Source: Hyphochytrium catenoides
Taxonomy: Eukaryota; Sar; Hyphochytriomycetes; Hyphochytriales; Hyphochytriaceae
DNA: 64,000 nucleotides
Assembly (NCBI GenBank): GCA_900088475.1
Contig: FLMG01003519.1
Location: forward strand, 1-64,000
Direction of reading: 5' to 3'
The position numbers were made by a program, and so were the translations under genes. Position 1 is the first letter of the stretch. Every line of letters starts with the position of its first letter. The notes under the pieces are model-generated. The model had not been told where the DNA came from. It ran no database searches and saw only the letters and a list, made by a program, of their open reading frames with translations. Of the stretch, positions 51,101-61,700 are shown in pieces.

Positions 51101-53252
51101 AAATCTTGAGCCAGTGCCGTAGCTGAGCCCGGTTCCTAAGAGGGATAGAACTGTTTGCAGAGGAGAGAGGTAGAGATTGGTTGAGTAGCGAGTTCGTACG
51201 CGGAGGTGAAGCATGTAGTTTGAACGGGAAGTTTGTGACCAGCGATGTCGAAAAGAATGAGAGACAGACACGAACGCCTATGGCTAGAATTCCTCCGCTC
51301 CCTTCTCCGCCGTTCCCTAAAGTCTTAACTTTTGGCACCCTATTTGCCGAACGTCTCCGTGCCCCAGTCCTATATAACCTTTCGTTGACTCCATCCTTTA
51401 AAGAATCTTAACTTTGTTCTCACCCTTGGTTTGCACTTACTATTTTGTCTCTATAATGTAGAATCTCCAAGCCCTGAGGACAGCTTTCAGGGTTCTCTCC
51501 TTACACTGCTCCTGCAGGCCTTGAAATACTTTATCCATCGCGTCATGCAGTACAACGGCGCGGTTTACGTAGAGCTGTGTGACGAAAGCGGATGAAGATC
51601 AGACAGTGATCTAAGGTTAGGACCAAGTTGAAGATTGAGGTTCACGGCCGACTAAGGCACTGGATAAGTACGTTGACAGGCGCGCGACCCAGCCAACCCA
51701 GGGCAAGGATCGATAGGTATAAAATACGAACAGGGACGCCTTGGAAAAAGCAAATAACGGAGACGAAAGGCTATGCGAAGCAGGAGTGAACCCTTACTCT
51801 TTTGCCCACATCTTGAACAGCTCGCACTGTGCTCTGCGTGTTCTGCTCCTTTGCTTGGAGCAGAGTTGTTTCTGCCTGAAGAACTTGTTCGCGTTCTTTC
51901 TGCTGTAAGCCCAGACGGAGCTGTAGGTGCTCCCCTTCTCCCTTAACGGCCTGGACCTGCTCCTTTGCTTGTTGTGTCTGTTCTCTAACCTTTGTTGTTC
52001 CTACGGAGAGATTATCGGAGATGTGATCAAGGAAGGAGACCCACACACAGAAGATAGGCAAGGCGTTTCATATTAGAGCTAACCGCCCAATCAGGTAGAA
52101 GCCATAAAAAGAAAAAGATGAAAGAATCGAGTCTTTAAGGTACTGAGCGAGGTAGGAGCAACCCTGGAAGCAGAATGACCACCGGCAGTCCCACGGAATC
52201 CTTGGCGGCTGACTGAGTGGACACTAGAAAGTGCAAAGGTCTTGGTTACCTTCTCGACGCCAGCGCTCATCCATCTGCCATTCCTCCAGGTGCCTCTGCT
52301 TGGAATCGATAGAGGACTCTCCTCCTTGTTGCCTGATAATCTTGACCTTGTATTGTTGTCGTACGGTAGACGGATCGGCGCTAAAGGGCTTCAGGGTCTT
52401 TGTAAAAGAAATTGACGATGACGAATGATTAGTGTTTAGAAACTGAGCCTCTGGGGAATAAGAGTGCCGAGAAACACGAAGATGGAAGAGGAAGACTCTG
52501 TATCTTGCTCTGTAAATAGCTAGCAAACTTCTCACTCTTTTTGTTTTTGAGATCTTGGACCAATGGCTGAAGAACTCCCTGGAGGCTTTCTTTCGCCAAT
52601 AGGTATCAGCTTTCTTTCGATTTCTTCGCCTCACTACATTGTCCCTCATGCCTTGGAATAGACTGAGCGCAATGCGTACAATTCTCGCTCTCTAGTTGGG
52701 AAAGACGATAGAATTATCGAAGGTTAGGGTTAGAGACAGACATTCAGATGTGTTGAATAGAGGTGTACAAGAAACCTAGGAAAGCTCTGGTCAAGACGAT
52801 CTCCCAGGCGATGGTGGACTCTGAAAGGGGATACTAAGAAAGGGGCCAGCTGGAGTAGGCACCTTACCGTGAAGCGAATTATAAACTTCTGGACTTTTGT
52901 ATAGAGCTTGTGCACGGCTAAGAAGGAAGCTTGCGAGGAAAGACCTCTCTCTGGCCACCAAAACTTTTCCATTGCTGGCTGGATTAGAGGCACCGGTTGG
53001 CGGTAGAAAATCTCCTTCAAGTGAGTTTTGGATATCCGCGCACAGTTCTTGCGGCAGTCCAAAAGATATCTGCATGGGCAGTGAGAAATCAACATAAGTC
53101 CGACAGCCTGCAACCGCGTCTGCAGCGTCCCAGATCTTTGTGTTGATTGAGTTATATAAGGCTTCCCTCCCGAAGGGTATCAACTGGTATACTGGATACT
53201 TCTCTACCCCCTCCTGCTCAGTGACGCCTGGATAGAGTCTTTCGATTGGCAT
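48142..53252 (-). CDS. Large protein with Sfi1-like Trp repeats and coiled coil
   Basis: Exons (minus): 53252-52863, 52691-52250, 52000-51798, 51574-51441, 51150-50952, 50829-50660, 50491-50143, 50066-49898, 49824-49685, 49465-49160, 49033-49007, 48956-48740, 48662-48142; 1088 residues. From 52691 on every joint fits in phase; the first intron (171 bp) is less sure. An N-terminal region (YPGVTEQEGVEKYPVYQLIP...) is unassigned. Then come short helical repeats with a Trp in FxxxW context (REFFSHWSKISK, LKAVLRAWRFYI, QLRHWLKICARH, IFSRWLLWVKER, FLRWVETCQRKR), as in Sfi1 centrin-binding repeats. A Gln/Glu-rich coiled coil (VREQTQQAKEQVQAVKGE) lies among them. A globular part with LEIVVRVDVCLDGTPVGIRF and a helical C-terminus follow. 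A centrosome/basal-body linker bound by centrin or calmodulin is inference. Confidence 0.7.
49517..49537. repeat. Short perfect hairpin inside an intron
   Basis: TTGGCACA and TGTGCCAA flank a 5-base loop within the intron 49466-49684. It could fold as a small stem, but no function is implied. Confidence 0.6.
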
Positions 53253-53609
53253 CCAGTTTGTTGGCACTCTTTATCACCATCTCCAGTGCGCTATCTTCTC
53301 TCTCCTCCTTCAACCCTCTTCTTCCTCTCATAGTCGTTGCACCTCATACCTCAGATTATAAAAGATTTCGGAGCAAATGCGCAAATAGTTCTTCTGAGTG
53401 TACTGATTCCACGCCTACATTTATAAGCCGTAAATGACGTCAGATACGGCTGGCGAACAAGTTGTCAATACGAGAACAAGGTAGTACTTAGGCGATCAGA
53501 GCTATTGACGCCGCCTCTCAAGCCAAGTGGAGATCAAGTTTCATAAATATGGAGCTGGAAGGACTACCAAATCGACCAATGAGTGAGTCAAGAGCCAGGC
53601 GCAGAGGGC
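53253..53609. other. Spacer between two tandem Sfi1-like genes
   Basis: 357 bp. No exon joins the two genes in phase, so I treat it as intergenic, but a missed exon linking them into one gene cannot be excluded. Confidence 0.45.
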
Positions 53610-56600
53610 CTAAAGGATAGGCGCCGGAGGTGAGGCTAGATAATAAACACCTACCTTCTTAGAAGCCACGGACTGTATGGCCCTGCGCCGCCAGACCACA
53701 AGGAATATCTTCAGCTGATGCCTCCGCACAACAGTATGATAGAACTTCTTTGCACGATTCTTTTTCTCAATCTGTAGCACGTGCATAGGTCCCATAAGCG
53801 TGAGATGCGCGCTTCGGGAAGTCGAGGGACGTGAACAAGGACTCACCTTCCTCATCAGCACGACCCGCATCGCCCTGAAGTGTCGCAGAAGCTGGTACGT
53901 GTTCCAGAGTCTGACGGCGAACTTCGCCTTTCTCCGAACACGAACGGCGAAGTTTGCTTCCCTTCGCCATACATGAAACGGCCAGAAAAGGGAGCGGAAC
54001 AGGAAACGCTTCCGAAGGACGTACTGGGAACAGCAGAGGACAGACTTTGTTAGACCCTGGGGCTTACGCCTAGAAAGTGGTGCCAACCACCGCTTGAACG
54101 CCGAAGGCCGGTGTTCAGAATCTTGAAGTCGGTGTATCTTCTAAGAGGCTTGAGTATCCTAATACCAAGGTCCTGACGCATTCCGCATTCCTCTTTTGTA
54201 TCGTATTGTACCTTAGTGTGCGCTCTCCAGGCAACCACTTTTCTGAGTACGTAGTGGTTCATAAGCTTCTGTCGTGCGCAGCTATTTTTGAAAAGCCAGA
54301 GCCATTCTCTCAGCCTGTTTGCTTTGCTTTCTCGGTGGAAGGAGATAAGACGGCTAGTAAACTGCCGCAACTTATACCCACGGTAGAATGTTTGAATCCG
54401 GACTGCTGCGCAATGGTAGAACGCGGTGAACGCCTGCATTGAGAATCAATGGCAGAAGTTCACCATACTAATGTTATTCAAAAGAAGAGAGTGGGATGCA
54501 TTGGATATTGAGGTGCGCACAAGAGAAAGCCATCAGAACGAGGAGTCATGAGATGCATATCTAGCTTTTCCTTCTCGGGGGAATAACAGGCCAGTGAGTC
54601 TACCTTAAGAAGCTCTTCTTGGTGTTGGTTGATAGAGCCTCCTTTTTGTATAAAATGCTCCTTCATCAGCCCGAAGATGAGAGAAAGCATTGTCTTCCCT
54701 TTCTTCTTCGCCTGAAGTCGCATCAATTCCTCGATTTCAAGCTCTCTCTCCTCCTCATCATCTCCAGCTGCTTCTTCTTCTTTCATCGATGCTTTGGCGC
54801 TTTTCTTTTCGTGCTTCGTAGACCTGAGATCTGCTTTCTTTGCTTTCGAGAGACATTCTTTTGCCTCCGACTCTTTCCTTTGCCGGTACACCTCCCAGTC
54901 AACAGTGCAGGACTTTCTAGGAAGACAGATCAGGTCAGAAAGCACGAGCGAAGCATCGTACAGTCGCCATCATGCTCCTCTCTTTCTACTCCCAAGCTCT
55001 CAGCTTTGTTAATATGCTCATCTTAGTGTTCTGCTCTCCTGAGGTCACATTCAAGCGATACATCCTCGGGCCCGCGTACCTGATACTTTCTCTTGCACCT
55101 CTCCATCCCTGGGGATGCGTTGCGTTAAGCTTTGGAGCCAGATAGTCGATGGAGTCGAAGACGTCCATTAAAGAGTCGGCGGAAACCTTCACGTGCAATA
55201 CCCCATCCACGATGAAGGCTAGGGCAAAGGACCATAGTAAGCGCGGGGTGAGAAGGGATATCAAGGGCGTAAAATAAGCCAAAAAGAATCTGTACAGAAG
55301 TGCCTGGGATCGGAGATAGTTATGTCAAAAGCGAAGTCAGTCGTGCAACCGATTTGAGGCTCCATTTCACTTTGTTAGAAGGCGGCAGTCCGCGGAATGT
55401 GTAGGTAAGTGGAAATGATGTGAACAGGACAGTTCCTGGGTCTACCTTCCCCAATAGGACGGAACAGGGCCAGCTCTATCTCTTCCTCATCGTCGACACT
55501 GCTTATTTCCTCCTCTCCAAGGCCAGATGTGGTCTCCTCTTCTTCCCCGCTGCTTTCCCCTCTGTCGGTCTGCCTCGCAGAATACGCCTTGGAACTCGGC
55601 TCCGCGCAGTCTCCTCCGTCAACCCCGACCGTCCTCGTGGCTATCGTTGACTGCTGTAGCGCAGAACCTCCGTCTTCTACCTCCTTCATGCCCTTTCTCA
55701 ACCTTGGATTCTTGACTCCATTACGTAGGAAAAGGCCTTTGAAAACCTGGGGCATCATATGAGAAATGGATAAAGGGCTATCTTGGTGGTTCTGGTTGAC
55801 CAGCGACTTATTGCGCTAGTATCTCTCCTTCATCCTCAAGGTATTGCTATTTTGCAGCCCCTTGCCCCTTTCGCTCCACCGTCACAACCTAACCTCCTCC
55901 GCTAAGCTTTTTGGCTCTGTCCGGAAACTCACCTCGTGGTGGACTGCCATGTCATTAATGCCTTCTTCCCGCAGTCGCACCCGCAGCTTTGTCAATGCTT
56001 GGCTAGTTGTTACTTCTGATTCCGTCCATCTTGCTCTCTTTCCTTCCACAGCAGTGTGTTCCCCTCCTTCCTCAAGAGCATAGAGAGCATCCGCTATAAT
56101 GGTGCCGCAGTGTCTGTAGACATCGTTCTGATAGAACTTTGCCAAGTCAAGGATTATCCTTCCCATTTCCTTTCTAGTAAGGCTTACGGGAGGACTATAA
56201 AGAATAAGGAGGAGGTGGGATAGAGAAAGGACTCGTTTGGTCGACAGGGACGGAGGAGATTCCCAGGCTGCTATGAGGTTAGAGAGTGGCTTCACATTCG
56301 CCATCGACATTGCTCGCTGGCCATTTTGCACAACAGTTGTAGTCTTTCGCCTGAGTCCTATCCTTTCTGTCTCGTGCTCTGCTTTGCTTCGTTCTGCTAA
56401 GTCTGAAGCCTCAAAGGCCTTATTGATCACTGGAGCAGCTGCTCGAACTTTTCTGAGCATGTGCTGTCGCGCGTACTGGTACAAGTCCCGTAACTTTTCC
56501 TTGATCTTTCTCCTTGGCTTTTGTGGCCAAAGCCTAGATAGATACTCCATGTCGACGATATGGCTCTGGTCGTATGAGAGAGTGACAAGAATGTAAGGCA

Positions 56601-58140
56601 AGACGCCAAGGATATCTTCGTCAGCCTTATTAGACCCATATGAACGAGAACAAGCAGGAAGTTCAGTTGACCGAAGAAAAGCGAGGTTGAAACAGATGAC
56701 GCTGAAGACCACTCTGCGGAGGTCGGCTACAGAGTTGGTAGGTCAGAGCAGGGTGGGAATCATATTTGTGGATGGACGGAAGAGAGTGGAAGGGAAACCG
56801 CCACTGAAAGCGAACCATCCACTTATAGGGTATCGGGAAAGTGCCTGACCTCCTCCTCCCTCGACGAGAGCGACACATTGCGACTCTGATGTGAGGGTCC
56901 TACGGATGGTAGTCCTAAGAGAGAACTTTCTTGAAGGCTCAGCAGAAAGTTGTGAAGATCCTCATCAAGCGTCTTAACGGCTCCAGCAGCCAGCATCTGC
57001 TCCACATCTGCCAACGTAAGAGCGGGGCCCAAACCAATGTTCGCCTGGTGGTGTAAAGAGGATTCAAATCGATAAGATCATATGGCCTATGGTTTAGGAC
57101 GGGGCGACCCTTGGTGCAACCAGCGACAGACTTAAAGCAAAAGAAACCTATCGAAGAACCTCAGCGATCGTAGAGCCGCAAGGATCGAAAAGTGAGGCTC
57201 TTACGACCTGCAAGCTCAAAGGAGGCAGTATATTTGTTGACGGCAGTGAAGTTCCTGAAAGAGAAGCAGCAGGGCAGCGTCAGCAAGAACAATGAGATAA
57301 GCGGAAACAGAGGTTCAGCCATTGGCAGGGGGATAGACTGATTCCTTGTGTTCGTTCAAGACCCTTTCCTTTGTAACTCTAGGAGAGTAACCCAGAAAGA
57401 GGCTAAACGCCCCGCTGAGAAGAAATATTAATCCATCGGCTAATAGAACAACTGATGGTATGATGGCATGGATATCAAAGGGCCGGAGAAGGACAGACCT
57501 AAGGATTATGGCGTTCTTCCTAATCTCCTTGCTTATCTAACTTAGTCATCTTCTTCTATTCTCCCTCTACGAGGTCTCCCCGTTGTATACTGACCTCGGG
57601 ATACCCCTTTAAAAGAAGAAGATAGGAGCTCATGTCGAGCTTCGTCGATGGATGAGGAGGAAGGCAGCACGGCGACCGTGCTTGGCCGGTTCCTCTCTGG
57701 TTTAGCAGCATTGGAAGGGCTCTGAGGACTGGGAGCGGAGGACCGGCGGCCTTTATGCAATAGAAGAGTCGCCCACTCCGGACCCTGCACCTCATCCTCG
57801 GCGTATATCTAAGAGACAGAGTTCAGGAGACGAGTTTAGTGCTCTTCTCTCTGTCTCTTTTCCTTCTCTTGCTCAGTCTCTCTCTGTGTCCCTCAGCCAT
57901 CTTCTCCCTTTCTCCATGTTCGTCCATCTCTTCCCACTTCTCTCCCTCTATCTTTTCATTCTCGTCTTCACTGATGCTCCAACAAAGTACCTATCCCTGT
58001 TTTTAATGGGTCACATGCTACAACGTCTTCCTTAATGGTCTCATCTTTACCTTGCCAGGAGGTCGCCCACTTGTCTTCTTCGCCAAATCTGGAAGCAACC
58101 TTTCCTTCTTGCCTGGGCTGCCCTCAGTGACAAAGCTCAT
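53610..58140 (-). CDS. Large IQ / Sfi1-like repeat protein with a predicted membrane helix
   Basis: Exons (minus): 58140-58051, 57808-57605, 57536-57392, 57254-57160, 57044-56885, 56726-55933, 55746-55446, 55218-55080, 54916-54604, 54433-54068, 54023-53847, 53771-53610; 981 residues. The joints 57392/57254 and 56885/56726 are the least certain. Start MSFVTEGSPGKKERLLP. Exon 3 encodes a strongly hydrophobic stretch (VVLLADGLIFLLSGAFSLFL). The middle is helical and charged, with acidic runs (GEEEETTSG, DDEEERELEIEEL). The C-terminal third has an IQ motif (AAVRIQTFYRGYKLRQF) and Trp-bearing helices (RLREWLWLFKN, RKVVAWRAH, FWPFHVWRRE, IFLVVWRRRA) like Sfi1/IQ arrays. Calmodulin or centrin binding is likely; the rest is unknown. 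It lies head-to-tail with a similar gene downstream. Confidence 0.62.
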
Positions 58141-58768
58141 TCTTGCAATAGTCCAAACCTGAAGGCCAGGACGCTGCAGAAGTTCCCAGGTTGAGCTATA
58201 CTAAGTCTCTGAGGCTGGGTAGCGCATTGGGCTTATCCTTGTGCCTGTAAAGGACATCGCTGTGGAAATGGCTCGTCTCTCTCCGACCCAGAAGCGTGAT
58301 GTTCTTATGATCCTATCATGGAGGTACTCATTTGCATCCGTCATACTTCCACCTCTTCAAACTGTCAGCATCAGCACTGGCGTCTGTCTTTCTACACCGA
58401 TCACCGGCAGACAATGCGTGAGCGGGGACATGCTGGACTTGAGCTTGATGGGAACCTTCTTCCTATTGGCGGCGGCGGCAGAGGACGGGGTGCTGCTGGT
58501 CTGCAGACGAGGGAGACAGGCAGCCCCATACTTCGGGTCCTCCGTGTACCGTGGACAGAGAGCCTTGTAACGCCGCAGCCTTTCGACAAACACGACATGT
58601 AACCTTATTCGGAATACGGTGTATGATGCAATCATGAATCCGGAATGATAGTCTTTGTTATTAGAAATACCTCCACAGAGACGTGAATAAGTTATGCTTC
58701 GAGACAGCTAACAGTTTATAATGAGGGACGGTAAGCAGAGGTCCGGTCCTTCAACACATGGAAACTCT
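58141..58768. other. Intergenic
   Basis: Between the myosin stop and the start of the IQ/Sfi1-like gene on the same strand. C/T-rich; no exon supported. Confidence 0.5.
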
Positions 58769-61700
58769 TTACACGGCATCAGGCGCGGCAGTGGTGGCAT
58801 TAGCTGCATTGCCGGCATTGGAGTTGGCGGCGTTTGCCTGAGGATTGGGTCCACTGTTGCTGAGCATCTGTGCTTTGAGAGACTCCACGGTCGGTTTGGT
58901 CCACTGCGTGACGCCGAGTCGGGGATTGCAATAGTATACACGACCTTTCGAGCGGGAGACCTAGGTCGAGGAAATGATAAGGATGAAATGTTAGGGTCGG
59001 ATGTGAAGCCGCTGGTTAACTGCGTGGAATCTACTCACCTTAGCAATCCATCCAGGCGGCAATGGTTCGTCCAGTGCATCGAGACTGAGCGCTTCGGGAG
59101 CAGGAGCTGAAGCAGCCTTCTCCTGGCCACCAACAATCGATGATAGCCCTGTTACACTGGTGGAGATCGAAAGTGGGTTAATCCTAGCGTTAGATCTTTC
59201 CGAAATCGATCCACGCTAGTACCTGTTCGATATGGTGCCAAACGCGCTAGCTAGACCGCCGAAATAATTTGACTTCCGGGAGGCGCCGTTTGCCAGCGAC
59301 TGGCGACCAACCATTGACATTGACGATCGCAGTTCTAGGGATTTAGTCAATAGCATCCGTCAGAGTGGTGACAGGACAGTAAGAGTGAACATCAAGATGC
59401 AAGAGTGAACATCAAGACGCAAGTGTCCAGGCCATTAGTCGTACCATTCGAGCTGTTTCTGCCAGTAGGGGAATTGAGCATTGGTGTTCGCTGTGCCTCC
59501 TCCGGAATGGAGGAAATGGGAGGTAGGGACGGCTTCTCCTGTCCCTGAGGAACGCCTGATGCTCCCTTGAGCTTCGACCCAGCAAAGCCCAAGAAGGAGG
59601 CAGCTGTCCACCGAGAGCCAGCCTGTGTGCCATCCTCAGCCGTAGACCCTGCATTTATAATTGAGTGCCTCTATCTTCATAACATCCCCACAAAGTAATC
59701 CACCTATTAGTGCCCCATATTCCTTGAACTATGGCCCTCTATACATATGTACGTATTATAGAGTTGCTCTAGGTGGAAGGAACTCTTACCGAGGCCGCTG
59801 CCCTTCTCAATGGAGCGCTTGGCAGGCTCCTCCTTCTTGGCACCAAGAGTCCTGAAGTAAGAGCGAGACTGTGACTTTTCCAGCTCAGCAGCCTCTTTCT
59901 CTGCCTGCTTCTCCAATAACTGGAACAGCTGATCCTTCCACTTTTGAGCATCTTCTCTGTACCGCGATGTCACTTTCTCCTTATCTTGGAGCTGCAGAAG
60001 GATAAGACACGCAGCTGTTAGTAGGAAGGTCTTTAAAGAACGAGCAAGAGACATCACAATGGAGAAAGCTGCAGAGCACAAACTGCGAGGAACAATAGCA
60101 AGACAGAGCATTAACAGGGCTGTATCGATCACCTCCCCTTCCAGCTTGCGAATCTTGACATGGGAAGTGGCTTCGATGTACTCCTTCTCGTTTTTAAGCT
60201 TATCATTTTCTCTCTTCAGCTGATCGACCATCGTCTTGTACTTGGCAAGCTCTTCTCTTAGCTTCTTGCCTTCCTGTTGAAGCGTATCTGGAAGAGATAG
60301 TGAAGGTCAGAGATGACAGGGGAAACCGCACACAGGAGGAACGGTTGAACGCGATTGAAGAAGAGATGACGGCTTGGAGAACAATACGTTGAAGTACATT
60401 TGGTCCAGGAACCGATAGCTTACCTATCATTCCTCCTGCATCAGCCATGACGTCCTGCGTTACTGAACCTCGACGTTCTCTTCCTTGAGGAACTGATGTG
60501 GCGCTTAAAGAGGCCCTCATAGCCTCCTCTTGTGCCCTAGCGATAGCCTCCTGAGCTCTCAACTGCTCCTCCTGTTTCAGGGGTGTAAAGTCAACATTTA
60601 GAAAGCAGACGCAAAGTGTCGAATAAAAGAGAACTAGTACTAGGCCAGCTAAGCCACTAAGTTGTACACCCAAATCATTAATCCAGTCAACGGAGCCAGA
60701 TATCTGATACGCAGATCGCCCCAAAAAAGAAGCAGTTTTCTAAGTCGCTCACAGTCTCCATTACCTTCAAGCGCTCTTGAAGTGCCTTCAGCTGATAAGC
60801 CATGTCTGCCTCCCTCTTCTTCTCTTCTAACATCTGGAGAAATTTTGGTCTCCAGAGTACCATTCTTACAAAAGCTTGAATTTTGACAGATGCCTTCCGC
60901 CTTCGAAGGAACTTGCGGCTGCCAAGTGAAGACAAGGTATTTCAAGAACCGATAAGGTAAGGTCAGAACTAAGCTCTGGCCGCAAAAGTTAGACGTTCTG
61001 TACTAAGCTAGAATGTGCAGCCCTTCCAAACAGTGAATAGCAATGGATAGGGTGAAGACAGATTAGACCTTTAGGCAAAGTGCAACATACCGCTGAATGA
61101 AGCCTCTCACGTGCCGTTGAATAATGATGCTTGCACGCTCGCGCCTCAGAGCGGTCGCTACCTGACGACCCTTATAGCCTGCAGAGAACCTCAATTGAGC
61201 ATACAAACTCAATGTAGGAACCGAGGAAGGGCTAGTTTCAAAAAAAGGCTAACTCCATCTAGTAAAATAAAGCATCACACTGGAGCAGAGGGCAGAATGG
61301 TTGCGCTACCTCTCCAGCGAGCCTGAAGCTTGACCATTCCCCTCTTTAATGTCCTATACCGGCGCATGTGGTAGAAGCATCTGAAGACTGCCTGAAGCTT
61401 AATAATGGCGTATCTTGCCCGCTGATAGCGAATAACAGCCATAAAGCCGCGCATGATTCGCTGCAGAAAGGTTGCTTTCTCATCCAAAAACTTCTTGCGG
61501 CGGTCTTCCATCTCTTCCATGACGCCAAACTGAACAAAGAAAAGAGAGTGTGAACTTGATAGGTCGTCATGAGAGGAACGTGGAGAGAAGACGCCAACTG
61601 AAAGAGATCGCCAACGAGGAACGGCAGGGCAACCAATGCCTTAGCGGTGTTGTGAGCATTACCTGGAAGTAAATCTTTGTCCTGCCCAGCTGGAAATTTT

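Noticed and set aside
53253-53609. Exon bridging the two Sfi1-like genes
   Set aside because: Candidate acceptors and donors do not restore a common phase; treated as spacer with the doubt stated.
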